DNA from: Amycolatopsis roodepoortensis
GTDB taxonomy: Bacteria; Actinomycetota; Actinomycetes; Mycobacteriales; Pseudonocardiaceae
Assembly (NCBI RefSeq): GCF_014873915.1
Contig: NZ_JADBEJ010000008.1
Coordinates: 372,001-436,000 of the forward strand
Direction of reading: 5' to 3'
Length of the DNA: 64,000 bases
Of the stretch, positions 16,737 to 25,057 are shown piece after piece. The notes below the pieces were generated by a model. It was given only the letters and a program-made list of their open reading frames with translations. It was not told where the DNA came from and did no database searches. A program made the translations under genes and the position numbers. Every line of letters begins with the position of its first letter. Positions within the stretch are counted from its first letter, which is position 1.

Positions 16737-17930
16737 ATGACGACCACCGTTCTGATCTCCGGCGCCGGCATCGCGGGCCCGGCCCTCGCGTTCTGGCTGC
16801 GGAAGCGCGGTTTCGCGCCGACCGTCGTCGAACGCGCCCCGGCCCTGCGCGAAGGCGGCAGCGCGGTCGACTTCCGCGGCGAGCAGATGGCCCTGCTGGA
16901 GCGCATGGGAATCCTCGAAGACATCCGCGCGAAGGAGACCGCGATGGGCGCGCAGGTCATCGTCGACGTCCGAGGCAAGAAGGTCGCTCAGATGCCTTCG
17001 GTCTTCTTCAGCGGCGAAGTCGAGATCGAGCGCGGAGACCTGACCCGCATCCTTTACGACCACACGAAAGACGACGTCGAGTACGTCTTCGGTGACTGGA
17101 TCACCGGGCTGGACGAGGTCGCGGGCGGCGTCGATGTCGGCTTCGCCCACGGCGAGTCACGCAGATTCGACCTGGTCGTCGGCGCGGACGGGCTGCACTC
17201 GGGCGTGCGGCGGCTGACGTTCGGCGAAGAGGAGCGATTCCGCACCGACCTCGGCTTCCACGCCGCGGGCTTCACCGTGCCGAACCACCTCGGGCTGGAT
17301 CATCTCGGCCAGATCTGCAGCGTCCCCGGGCGCACGGTCATGGTCGCCAGCGGTCGCGACACGTCGGCCCTCAACGTCAGTCTCGTCTTCGCGTCGGAGG
17401 CGCTGGAGGTGCGTCGCCGCGATGGCGACGAACAGAAGAAGATCCTTGTCGAGCGCTACGCCGACTTCGGCTGGGAAGCGCCGAAGCTGCTGGAAGGACT
17501 CGGCGACGTCGATGCGCTGTACTTCGATTCGCTCAGCCAGATCCACCTCGACAAGTGGTCACGGGGCCGGATCGTGCTGCTCGGCGACGCGGCCTGGTGT
17601 GCGGGTCCGGGCGGTTCGGGCACCGGGCTCGCGATGATGGGCGCGTACGTCCTGGCGGGCGAACTCGCGGCCGCGCAGGGTGACCACGAAGTCGCTTTCG
17701 CGCGCTACGAAGAGAAGCTGCGCGGTCCGGTGAAGATCTCGCAGAAGCAGGCGGCCGGGATCGGCACGTTCCTCGCGCCGAAGACCCGGTTCATGGTCGG
17801 CTACCGGAACTTCCTGTACCGGGTGCTGGGTTCGCGGCCGATGACGAAGGTGTTCACGTGGATCACCTCGCGGGCGGCGAACGCGGCGACGCTGGAAAAC
17901 TATGACGCTCCGGTGGCCGCGCGGGGATAG
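16737..17930 (+). CDS. FAD-dependent monooxygenase (TetX/aromatic hydroxylase family)
   Basis: 397 residues. The FAD dinucleotide fold GAGIAGPALAFWLRKRGF is at the N-terminus, the middle DG motif is VVGADGLHSGVRR, and the late FAD motif is GRIVLLGDAAWCAGPGGSGT. This is the class A flavoprotein hydroxylase pattern. C-terminal helices (RFMVGYRNFLYRV) complete the fold. The substrate is unknown; detoxification or antibiotic modification is suggested by the divergent TetR. AGGGAGCAGCC precedes the ATG at 16737; the frame open from 16674 is not supported. Confidence 0.9.
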   Translation: MTTTVLISGAGIAGPALAFWLRKRGFAPTVVERAPALREGGSAVDFRGEQMALLERMGILEDIRAKETAMGAQVIVDVRGKKVAQMPSVFFSGEVEIERGDLTRILYDHTKDDVEYVFGDWITGLDEVAGGVDVGFAHGESRRFDLVVGADGLHSGVRRLTFGEEERFRTDLGFHAAGFTVPNHLGLDHLGQICSVPGRTVMVASGRDTSALNVSLVFASEALEVRRRDGDEQKKILVERYADFGWEAPKLLEGLGDVDALYFDSLSQIHLDKWSRGRIVLLGDAAWCAGPGGSGTGLAMMGAYVLAGELAAAQGDHEVAFARYEEKLRGPVKISQKQAAGIGTFLAPKTRFMVGYRNFLYRVLGSRPMTKVFTWITSRAANAATLENYDAPVAARG

Positions 17931-17933
17931 TTT
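17928..17933 (+). promoter_or_regulatory. -10 box overlapping the previous stop codon
   Basis: TAGTTT begins with the TAG stop of the monooxygenase gene and ends 6 nt before GTG 17940. It would give the next gene its own leaderless transcript. Confidence 0.4.
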
Positions 17934-17939
17934 CGGTGG

Positions 17940-18350
17940 GTGATGGAATTTCGGAAGGCCTGTCATGAGGCGGCCCGGTCGACCGGGGGCCGGGCGCTCG
18001 AATTCCAGCGTGCGGTCTACCCGCTCAATTTCGACCAGGCGCTCGTCGCCTATGAGGATCGCACCATCGTGGTGCTACGGCAGGAGTGGAACCTTCTCGC
18101 CGCCGCGGAACACGAGCCGACCGGAAACGAGCACTTCCCCAGCTTCGTGCCGTATGGCCGGCCGTCCTTCGTCGACGAACCGGAGTTGCTGATGATCGTC
18201 TCGCAAATCCTTCCCGGCACGAAGGTGTTCAGCCGGACCGATCTCGCGAGGCCTCTCGTCCTGGAGGAGTGGCCCTACATGTCCCACTACGACGTGAAGC
18301 ACTGGAAGCCCGGGAACCTCGGTGAAGCACTCTTCAACTACTGGGACTGA
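17940..18350 (+). CDS. Hypothetical protein, 136 residues
   Basis: I do not recognise the family. The protein is soluble and mixed alpha/beta, rich in aromatic residues in its second half (ALVAYEDRTIVVLRQEW, SFVPYGRPSFVDEPELLM, then EEWPYMSHYDVKHWKPGN). The C-terminus GEALFNYWD is acidic and aromatic, which is reminiscent of small actinomycete proteins that sit in toxin-immunity or regulatory settings, though no such context is visible. It starts 9 nt after the monooxygenase stop; ATG at 17943 is the alternative start. Confidence 0.65.
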   Translation: MMEFRKACHEAARSTGGRALEFQRAVYPLNFDQALVAYEDRTIVVLRQEWNLLAAAEHEPTGNEHFPSFVPYGRPSFVDEPELLMIVSQILPGTKVFSRTDLARPLVLEEWPYMSHYDVKHWKPGNLGEALFNYWD

Positions 18351-18369
18351 AAAAGTAGTTAGCAAAGCG

Positions 18370-18375
18370 TAGTAT
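18370..18375 (+). promoter_or_regulatory. -10 box of a leaderless promoter
   Basis: TAGTAT ends 7 nt before GTG 18383. CTGAAA at 18347-18352 is a plausible -35 with 17-bp spacing. Confidence 0.5.
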
Positions 18376-18382
18376 CACCGTC

Positions 18383-20146
18383 GTGTTCACGACCAGGCCG
18401 GAACTGGCCGGCACCCACGGCATGGTGGCATCGACGCACTGGCTGGCCTCGGCCACCGGTATGGCGGTGCTCGAAAACGGCGGCAACGCCTTCGACGCGG
18501 CGGTGGCGGCCGGGTTCGTCCTGCAGGTCGCCGAGCCGCATCTGTGCGGGCCGGCGGGGCAGGTCCCCGGCATCTTCGTCACGGCCGCGGACCGGACTCC
18601 GCGAGCTCTCGCAGGTCAGGGGGTTTCGCCCGCGGCCGCGACGCCGGAGTACTTCGCGGATCTCGGGCTCGACCTGATCCCCGGCAGCGGCCTGCTCCCG
18701 GCGACCGTCCCGGGCGCGTGGGACGGCTGGCTGCTGCTCCTGCGGGATCACGGCACGAAGTCGTTGCGTGACGTGCTCGGTTATGCGATCTCCTACGCGC
18801 GTAACGGCATTCCGCTGGTCAGCCGGGTCGGTGACACTATCCGCGCGGTGCAGAAGCTCTTCGTCGAGCATTGGCCGACGTCCGCGGCGCTATGGTTGCC
18901 CGACGGCACGCCCGCCGAAGGGCTGCACCGCAACCCGGCCCTTGCGGACACCTGGGAGCGGCTGCTCGCCGAAGCCGAGTCGGTCACTGGCCGAGAGGCG
19001 CAGATCGACGCCGGACGCCGCGCGTGGTCGCAAGGTTTCGTCGCCGAGGCGATCGATGCTTTCAGCCGTAAGGCTTTCCGTGACGATTCCGGGCGCGATC
19101 ACGCCGGTCTCCTGACCGGCGAGGACATCGCGGGCTGGGAAGCGACGTACGAGGACGCGCTACAGGTCGACTTCGGCGACTGGGGCCTGGTGAAGATGGG
19201 CGCCTGGACGCAAGGCCCGGCGTTGCTGCAGCAGGCGCGGTTGCTGGACGGCCTACGCGACGAATTGTCCTATGTGGACGGAATCCCGACGGAACGCACC
19301 GTGCACTTGGCCGTCGAGGCGGCGAAGCTGGCGTTCGCGGATCGTGAGGCTTGGTACGGGGACTCGCCCGACGTGCCGATCGAGCTGCTGCTCTCTCGTG
19401 AGTACGCGGACGCCCGCCGCGCGTTGATCACCGAAGAAGCATCCGCCGAACTCCGGCCAGGAGGCCCCTCGCCGCGGCTGCCCGCGATCCTCGAAAAGCT
19501 GCGAGGACTGGAATCCGGCTCCGGTGCGACGGGGGAGCCCACGGTCGGGCCGCTGGGCGAGACCCGCGGCGACACCGTGCACATCGACGTCGTCGACGCG
19601 GCCGGGAACATGATCTCGGTGACGCCGTCGGGTGGCTGGCTGCAATCGAGCCCGACGATCCCGGAACTCGGTTTCTGCCTCGACTCGCGTGGACAGATGT
19701 TCTGGCTGGAACAGGGTTTGCCGAACTCGCTGGCGCCTCGGAAACGGCCGCGGATCACGCTTTCGCCGTCGATGGGCCTGCGCGACGGCGAGCCGGTGCT
19801 CGCGTTCGGGACGCCCGGCGGCGACCAGCAGGACCAGTGGCAGCTGTGTTTCTGGCTGGCGCACACGCTCGGCGGGCTGAACCTGCAGGAATCGATCGAC
19901 TCGCCCGCGTGGCATACGACCGCGTTCCCGAGTTCGTTCTATCCGCGTTCGTGGACGCCGCGGGAGCTGGTGGTCGAATCGCGGCTAGGTCAGTCCACAA
20001 AGGACGCTCTCGCCGCGCGCGGGCACGCCGTCGTCGACGCCGGACCCTGGGCGCTCGGGCGGCTCTCGGCCGTGTCGCGGTCCGGCGGTGTCCTGCGCGC
20101 CGCCGCGAACGCGCGCGGAATGCAGGGCTACGCCGCCGGCCGCTGA
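18383..20146 (+). CDS. Gamma-glutamyltransferase-family Ntn hydrolase
   Basis: 587 residues. Typical opening motifs are GMVASTHWLAS and ENGGNAFDAAVAAGFVL. The autoprocessing site is ETRGDTVHIDVVDAAGN, with Thr398 as the likely N-terminal nucleophile of the small subunit, followed by the SPTIPELGFC-like oxyanion region. Classical GGTs transfer or hydrolyse gamma-glutamyl groups of glutathione-like compounds. No signal peptide is seen, so the enzyme appears cytosolic. It may act on other gamma-glutamyl compounds or as an acylase-like member of the fold. A -10 hexamer fixes GTG 18383 as a leaderless start. Confidence 0.88.
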   Translation: MFTTRPELAGTHGMVASTHWLASATGMAVLENGGNAFDAAVAAGFVLQVAEPHLCGPAGQVPGIFVTAADRTPRALAGQGVSPAAATPEYFADLGLDLIPGSGLLPATVPGAWDGWLLLLRDHGTKSLRDVLGYAISYARNGIPLVSRVGDTIRAVQKLFVEHWPTSAALWLPDGTPAEGLHRNPALADTWERLLAEAESVTGREAQIDAGRRAWSQGFVAEAIDAFSRKAFRDDSGRDHAGLLTGEDIAGWEATYEDALQVDFGDWGLVKMGAWTQGPALLQQARLLDGLRDELSYVDGIPTERTVHLAVEAAKLAFADREAWYGDSPDVPIELLLSREYADARRALITEEASAELRPGGPSPRLPAILEKLRGLESGSGATGEPTVGPLGETRGDTVHIDVVDAAGNMISVTPSGGWLQSSPTIPELGFCLDSRGQMFWLEQGLPNSLAPRKRPRITLSPSMGLRDGEPVLAFGTPGGDQQDQWQLCFWLAHTLGGLNLQESIDSPAWHTTAFPSSFYPRSWTPRELVVESRLGQSTKDALAARGHAVVDAGPWALGRLSAVSRSGGVLRAAANARGMQGYAAGR

Positions 20147-20157
20147 CGACACCGACG

Positions 20158-20187
20158 TTGTCCACAATGCCGCCCACCTGTGGACAA
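20158..20187. other. Pair of inverted DnaA-box-like sequences
   Basis: TTGTCCACA at 20158-20166 and its exact complement TGTGGACAA at 20179-20187 lie in the 131-bp gap between convergent genes. TTGTCCACA matches the actinomycete DnaA-box consensus. They could equally form a hairpin with a 12-nt loop that ends transcription. Next to them, 20238-20268 is G-tract rich. Confidence 0.35.
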
Positions 20188-20277
20188 CTCGGCTCACGCC
20201 CGCCTCCCCGCCCCCATCGGCGATAGACTGGCTTCGGGGTCGCCCCCCTGGGACGGGTGGGGGGTTTGGGTAGTGAC

Positions 20278-21150
20278 TCAAGAGCGCGGCTGTTCCCAGA
20301 GCCAGAATTCGATGCCCTGGTTGTCCACGCAGTCGGCGCTCAGGCCGTAGGGCTGCTGTTCGGTTTCGCCGACCTGGCCGCCTTGGGCGCGGACGCGGTC
20401 GAGGGCGGCGGCGAGATCGTCGACGGCGTACATGGGTTTCCAGCCCACCTGCCGCCCCGGGCCGCCCCAGAGTCCACCCTGCAGTCCGGAACCTTCGACG
20501 CCCCAGCCACCTTCGACCGTCCCGGGCGAGAACTGCCAGCCCAGAACGGCGCCGTAGAACGCCTTCGCGCGTTCGTCATCGGGGACCTGGAAAGTGAAGT
20601 AACCCGCTTCGCCGTGCCGGATCGGCGTAGCGGCCGAAGCGGGCCGAGGCGCCGCCTGCGCGAGAAGCCACCGCTGGCCGTACGGGTCCTTGATCTCCCC
20701 GCTCAACCCGTGGCCTTCGTCCGCGACGGGACGCCGCAGCTCCGCGCCCAGCTCCACGGCCCGCGCGGCCGACGCGTGCACGTCCGCGACCTCGACCCGG
20801 ATCAGCGGACCACCGGCGGGCGCCACGACGATGCCCAGCTCGGGGAATTCCTCCGCGAACATCAGCACGCTGTCCCCGATGGCCAGTTCCGCGTGCCCGA
20901 CCCGGCCGTCCTCCATCACGATCGGATCGGACCGCCGCCGCGCCCCGAACACCTCGACATAGAAATCGAGTGCGGCGCGGGCATCCGTCACCACGAGGTA
21001 CGGCGTCAACGAGCGGACTTCGGCATCGACTGTCATATCGGCTCCGTTCAGGACGGCGCGACGAAGGTTGTCGCGCAGTTCGGCGGCGAAGAGCGGATCA
21101 GGCTCCACCGGCTGCGAGGGCGCGCGAAGCGCGTCGAACGGATCAGGCAT
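20278..21150 (-). CDS. Double-domain VOC (glyoxalase/bleomycin-resistance) protein
   Basis: About 290 residues. A 40-residue N-terminal helix (DPFDALRAPSQPVEPDPLF) is followed by VOC module 1 (TPYLVVTDARAALDFYVEVF to KDPYGQRWLLA) and module 2 (HGEAGYFTFQVPDDERAKAF to DNQGIEFWLWEQ). VOC proteins bind a metal or small ligands such as glyoxals or antibiotics. The ATG overlaps the sigma-factor stop by 8 nt, so the two are translationally coupled. It may modulate, or be controlled by, that sigma factor; this is inference. Confidence 0.82.
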   Translation of the reverse strand: MPDPFDALRAPSQPVEPDPLFAAELRDNLRRAVLNGADMTVDAEVRSLTPYLVVTDARAALDFYVEVFGARRRSDPIVMEDGRVGHAELAIGDSVLMFAEEFPELGIVVAPAGGPLIRVEVADVHASAARAVELGAELRRPVADEGHGLSGEIKDPYGQRWLLAQAAPRPASAATPIRHGEAGYFTFQVPDDERAKAFYGAVLGWQFSPGTVEGGWGVEGSGLQGGLWGGPGRQVGWKPMYAVDDLAAALDRVRAQGGQVGETEQQPYGLSADCVDNQGIEFWLWEQPRS

Positions 21151-21661
21151 CGCGACCCTCCTTCTCCTGATAAGCACGCCGGAACGCGGCACGGGCCCGC
21201 ACGAGCAACGCCTCCGTGGCGTGCACCGTGCGGTCGAGATGGCCGGCGACCTCCGGTACCGGGAGGCCGTCGACGTAGCGAAGCGTCAACGCGGCCTGGT
21301 GATGCGCCCCGAGCGACGCGAGTACCTCGCGTGCCAGAAGCGCGTCCAGCCGTTCGTCCCACGGATCGGTGTACTCCTCCTCGTGGACGAGCCGCAGCCC
21401 GCGTTCCTCACGTGCTTTGCGCCGCCAGTGATCGGCGAGCTTGTGCCGGGCGACGCCGATCAGCCACCCGGTGCTCACTGGAGGTGCGAATTCCTTGCGA
21501 CAGGCCCTCACCGCGCCGAGGAACGTCTCGGACGTCAGCTCCTCGGCGAGGGTGCGATCACCGCACCGGGACAGCAGGTACCCGTAGACCTCCGGCAACG
21601 CCGTCTCGTAGAGCGAAAGCAGCGCGAAGGCCGGGTCCCGATGCACCCGTGGTTCCGTCAC
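21143..21661 (-). CDS. ECF-type RNA polymerase sigma factor
   Basis: 172 residues. Sigma region 2 is seen as ALPEVYGYLLSRCGDRTLAEELTSETF-like sequence around residues 22-50, and region 4 as ASLGAHHQAALTLRYVDGLP, then VPEVAGHLDRTVHATEALL. It is short and lacks a C-terminal extension. No anti-sigma gene is adjacent; the coupled downstream partner is a VOC protein. GTG 21661 is the first start after a GGGGAT stretch; the frame open to 22147 lies antisense to the MFS gene and is rejected. Confidence 0.85.
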   Translation of the reverse strand: MTEPRVHRDPAFALLSLYETALPEVYGYLLSRCGDRTLAEELTSETFLGAVRACRKEFAPPVSTGWLIGVARHKLADHWRRKAREERGLRLVHEEEYTDPWDERLDALLAREVLASLGAHHQAALTLRYVDGLPVPEVAGHLDRTVHATEALLVRARAAFRRAYQEKEGRDA

Positions 21662-21714
21662 ATCCCCATCGTCGCTCGGGGAGCCTCGACTCCGACGGGT
21701 GAAATCGGACTTTC

Positions 21715-23145
21715 TCAGCCTCGCGGATCCGGCAGCCGCCGCGCGACCGTGATCACACCGACCGTCAGCACCGCCTGAATGCCGATGACCAGCACGAACG
21801 CGCCCTTCATCCCGAGCGGTCCGGCGGCGGCCGAGGCGAACAACGTGCCAAGGGTCGCCACGCCCAGCGCCATCGCGGCCTGCTGCGACGTCGTCAGCAT
21901 CCCGCTGCCGACCCCGGCGATCTCCGGCGGAACCTTCGACAGGACGATCCGGAAGACCGTCGTCATCGCCAGCCCCTGGCCGAGACCGCACAGCAGCATC
22001 CCCGGCACGAAATCGAGCACTCCCAGCTCCGGCCAGTCCAGCAGCACGGTGCCGATCAGCGTCAGCAGCCCGAGCAGCTGCACCGAAAGACCGGCGGCCA
22101 CCACCCGCTGCCCGAACCGGGTCACCAAGCGGCTGCTGACCAGGCACATCGCGAAGAACGCCAGCGAAAGCGGAGCCGTCACCAGACCCGCTCCCAGCGG
22201 ACCGAGATGCAGGCCGTCCTGCAGCGTCACGGCGAACACGAACATGAACGCGCTGAACCCGACGAAGAACGGCACCCCGACGAGCAGCCCTTGTCGCACG
22301 CTCGGCATCCGCAGCATCGAAGGCGGTAGCAGCGGCACATCACCCCGGCGTTCCATCCGCCGCTCGACGTGGACGAATCCGGCCGCGGCGAACGGGAAGA
22401 CGACGAGCAGCGCGATCGTCCACAGTGGCCAGCCCAGCACCGGCCCTTCCGCCAGCGGGAGCAACAGCGACACCAACGCGATCGCCAAGAGGACCGTGCC
22501 GGGACGGTCGACGCCGAGCGGGTTCCGCGAGCGGCTCTCCGGGATCAGCCGCCGCGCGACCAGCAGGCCGGCGATCCCGACGGGCACGTTGACCAGGAAG
22601 ATCGGCCGCCATCCGGTACCCCAGAGATCCGCGGCCACCAGCGCGCCGCCGAGGAACTGGCCGAGCACCATCGAAAGCCCCGCGGTCGCGCCGTACAGGC
22701 CCAGAGCTTTGGACCGGCGCTCGCCCGTCGTGGTCGCCTGGATGATCGACAGCACCTGCGGCAGCATCAGCGCGGCGGCCGCCCCCTGCGCGGCCCGCGC
22801 CAGCACCAAGGTCAACGCCGTCGGCGCGATCCCGCAGAGCAGGGAGGTGAAGGTGAACGACGCCAGCCCCATCAGGAACAGCTTCCGGCGGCCGAAGGCG
22901 TCACCGAGCCTGCCGCCGACGACGAGCAGGACGGCGTACGCGATCCCGTAGGCCGCGACCACCAGTTCCAAGGTGGCGGACGAGGTGCGGAGATCCGACC
23001 CGATCGCGGGCAGGGCGATGTTGACGATGAAGAAGTCGACGAGCGGAAGTGCCGCCCCCAGCAGCACGGTGACCAGGCCCGCCGAGGTCAGGGCCGGGAC
23101 GGCGGCGACGCGGGCAGGCGTCACCGGAACTTGCGTGGAAGTCAT
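21715..23145 (-). CDS. MFS drug-efflux transporter, DHA2 (14-TM) type
   Basis: About 476 residues with 14 hydrophobic helices. Typical motifs are DFFIVNIALPAIGSDL at helix 1, VVGGRLGDAFGRRKLF (motif A, loop 2-3) and LGQFLGGALVAADLWGTGWR (motif C region). DHA2 pumps expel drugs or lipids with proton exchange. It is divergent from the MmyB-type regulator with three CCTGGTA repeats between them, so repression by that regulator is likely. ATG 23145 is used; GTG 23154 is an alternative, and no clear ribosome-binding site decides. Confidence 0.88.
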   Translation of the reverse strand: MTSTQVPVTPARVAAVPALTSAGLVTVLLGAALPLVDFFIVNIALPAIGSDLRTSSATLELVVAAYGIAYAVLLVVGGRLGDAFGRRKLFLMGLASFTFTSLLCGIAPTALTLVLARAAQGAAAALMLPQVLSIIQATTTGERRSKALGLYGATAGLSMVLGQFLGGALVAADLWGTGWRPIFLVNVPVGIAGLLVARRLIPESRSRNPLGVDRPGTVLLAIALVSLLLPLAEGPVLGWPLWTIALLVVFPFAAAGFVHVERRMERRGDVPLLPPSMLRMPSVRQGLLVGVPFFVGFSAFMFVFAVTLQDGLHLGPLGAGLVTAPLSLAFFAMCLVSSRLVTRFGQRVVAAGLSVQLLGLLTLIGTVLLDWPELGVLDFVPGMLLCGLGQGLAMTTVFRIVLSKVPPEIAGVGSGMLTTSQQAAMALGVATLGTLFASAAAGPLGMKGAFVLVIGIQAVLTVGVITVARRLPDPRG

Positions 23146-23171
23146 GAGTACCACGATCAGCCGATCCCGAC

Positions 23172-23220
23172 CCTGGTACCAGGAGTGTGTTTATCCTGGT
23201 ACCGCCACTACCTGGTAACC
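23172..23220. promoter_or_regulatory. Three CCTGGTA repeats in the MFS/regulator intergenic region
   Basis: CCTGGTACCAGG (perfect 12-bp palindrome, 23172-23183), CCTGGTACC (23195-23203) and CCTGGTAACC (23211-23220) lie in the 108-bp divergent gap. They start 23 and 16 bp apart, which suggests cooperative binding of the XRE regulator. Confidence 0.6.
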
Positions 23221-23253
23221 GGCTTCGAGCTTTGCGAACCTGATGAGGTGACC

Positions 23254-24087
23254 ATGACCGTCGATTCGCGAGTGGCCGAGGTGCGGCGGCACGAACTGGC
23301 CGCCTTCCTGCGCAGCCGCCGTGAGCGCATCACCCCGGACCAGGTCGGCCTCCCGATCGGCGGCAGGCGCCGCACGCCGGGGCTGCGCCGCGAGGAGGTC
23401 GCGCAGCTGGCCGGGGTCGGGGTCACCTGGTACACGTGGCTCGAACAAGGACGCGACATCAACGCGTCCGAGCAGGTGTTGGACGCGATCTCCCGCACCC
23501 TGCGACTCGACCCGCACGAGCACACGCACCTGTTCACCCTCGCCGGCGCGCCGGAGCCGCCGCTGGAGAAGGACTGCAAGCTTCTCAGCCAGAACGTCCA
23601 CCGGATGATGGACAAACTCGAGCCGTTCCCGGTCTGCGTGCGCAACGCGCGATGCGACATCCTCGCCTACAACCGGGCCTACGACTGGCTGATGGGTGGC
23701 CTCGACGACATCCCGTTCGAGGACCGCAACACCCTGATCCAGTGCCTGACCAATCCCGAGTGGCGCCGCAGGCTCCCGGACTGGGAGCTCAACGTGCCTC
23801 GCGCCGTCGCCGGATTCCGCGCGGCGATGGCCGAGCACATCGCCGAGCCCGCGTGGAAGAACCTGGTCAAACGGCTGAGGCAGGAGTCCGAGCTCTTCGA
23901 GCGGATGTGGAAGGAGCACGACGTCACCAGCGAGCGGATCGTGCTCAAGCGGTACCTGCACCCGGACGTCGGCCTGCTGCGGTTCGAATTCTCGTACCTG
24001 TACCTCGGGCGGCGTTCCGAGATCTCCCTGGCGACGCTGACCCCGGCGGACGAGGAAACCGCGGCGAAACTGCCCAGCTCCTTCTGA
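23254..24087 (+). CDS. XRE-family regulator with MmyB-like ligand domain
   Basis: 277 residues. The N-terminal HTH region reads FLRSRRERITPDQVGLP, then TPGLRREEVAQLAGVGVTWY and TWLEQGRDINAS, the standard opening of MmyB-type regulators. The rest is a PAS-like ligand domain (PFPVCVRNARCDILAYNRAY, then SERIVLKRYLHPDVGLLRFE) that in MmyB binds a fatty acid. It probably controls the divergent MFS pump. ATG 23254 follows GAGGTG with 4-nt spacing. The 885-nt upstream frame extension is antisense to the pump. Confidence 0.9.
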   Translation: MTVDSRVAEVRRHELAAFLRSRRERITPDQVGLPIGGRRRTPGLRREEVAQLAGVGVTWYTWLEQGRDINASEQVLDAISRTLRLDPHEHTHLFTLAGAPEPPLEKDCKLLSQNVHRMMDKLEPFPVCVRNARCDILAYNRAYDWLMGGLDDIPFEDRNTLIQCLTNPEWRRRLPDWELNVPRAVAGFRAAMAEHIAEPAWKNLVKRLRQESELFERMWKEHDVTSERIVLKRYLHPDVGLLRFEFSYLYLGRRSEISLATLTPADEETAAKLPSSF

Positions 24088-24150
24088 AGAGGGAGGCGGA
24101 CCAGGCTCGCGAGGGAGTCTTTCCGTGGCGCGAACGCCGACGCTGGGTGC

Positions 24151-24999
24151 ATGACCGTAGCGATGGCTCCACCCAAGATCTCCAGCGCTCGCCTGATCGT
24201 CTGCTACGCGGCGATCCTCGGCACGCTCCCGTACCTGACCCTCAAGGCGTCCTGGGTCACCGGCGGCGGCCTCGGCCTGCGTGATCCGTCCTTTGTGGAC
24301 TCCGAGCTGATGATGTTCGCGAACCTGGCCACCGGCGGGATGGACGTCGTCGCGGTGCTCCTCGCACTGACGTTCACCTACTCCTGGGGCCGCCGGATCC
24401 CCGCGCCGCTGGTCCTGTTCCCGATCTGGATCGGCACCGGGCTGCTCGCGCCGATCGTGCTGGACCTCCCGGTGATCGTCGCCGACCTGTCCACGGCGCA
24501 ACTGGCCGAAATGCCGCTGGAGAACTGGGTCTGGGCCGTCGTCTACGGCGGATTCGCCTGGCAGGGCATCATGCTGCTGACCGCGTTCGTGCTCTACGCC
24601 CGTGATCGCTGGTGGTTCGTCGTCACCGGCACCGTGAAGCCGGGCTCGATCGGTGCGGCGGGTCTGCTCGGCATGGTCGCCGCGCTCGTCACGGCGATCG
24701 GCCACTCGATCTGGGCCTTCGGGACCGGCGGTATCGCGGCCCGCGGCCAGGACGTCGTGATCGCGGCGCTCGCCGTCCTCGCCGCTCTCGCGCTGGCGAA
24801 CGTTTCGCGCGGACGGTTCTGGCCGCGGCTGGTGCTGGTGTGGACCGGCGCCGGGGCGATGGCTGGCACCGGGGCGTGGGGTTTGTTCAGCCAGCTCGCC
24901 ATGGGATCCACCGGGCGCGCGGTGGTGCTTGCCATCCAGGTGACCGGTGGGGTGCTGATGATGATCTCGGTCCTGCGGCGGCTACCGCAGGCGGCGTAG
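24151..24999 (+). CDS. Eight-helix membrane protein of unknown function
   Basis: 282 residues. About eight transmembrane helices are evenly spaced, with few charged residues in loops. There is an external acidic segment (LGLRDPSFVDSELMMFANL) after helix 1 and a cytosolic RDRWWF loop mid-chain. I do not recognise a family; the layout resembles small DUF-type actinomycete membrane proteins. It stands 64 bp after the MmyB-type regulator on the same strand, so co-transcription is possible. ATG 24163 is an alternative start. Confidence 0.65.
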   Translation: MTVAMAPPKISSARLIVCYAAILGTLPYLTLKASWVTGGGLGLRDPSFVDSELMMFANLATGGMDVVAVLLALTFTYSWGRRIPAPLVLFPIWIGTGLLAPIVLDLPVIVADLSTAQLAEMPLENWVWAVVYGGFAWQGIMLLTAFVLYARDRWWFVVTGTVKPGSIGAAGLLGMVAALVTAIGHSIWAFGTGGIAARGQDVVIAALAVLAALALANVSRGRFWPRLVLVWTGAGAMAGTGAWGLFSQLAMGSTGRAVVLAIQVTGGVLMMISVLRRLPQAA

Positions 25000-25044
25000 C
25001 CGGGAAGCCGCTTTTCAACGGACGCGATCCACCCCAGCCCCGGG

Positions 25045-25050
25045 TAGTTT
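25045..25050 (+). promoter_or_regulatory. -10 box of a leaderless promoter
   Basis: TAGTTT ends 7 nt before GTG 25058. Confidence 0.45.
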
Positions 25051-25057
25051 TCGGACC

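Noticed and set aside
16737-20146. Small natural-product cluster (monooxygenase, unknown protein, gamma-glutamyltransferase)
   Set aside because: The genes have separate promoters and regulators, and no scaffold-forming enzyme is present.
22369-23253. N-terminal extension of the MmyB-type regulator
   Set aside because: It is antisense to the MFS pump and crosses the operator region; the regulator starts normally at 23254.
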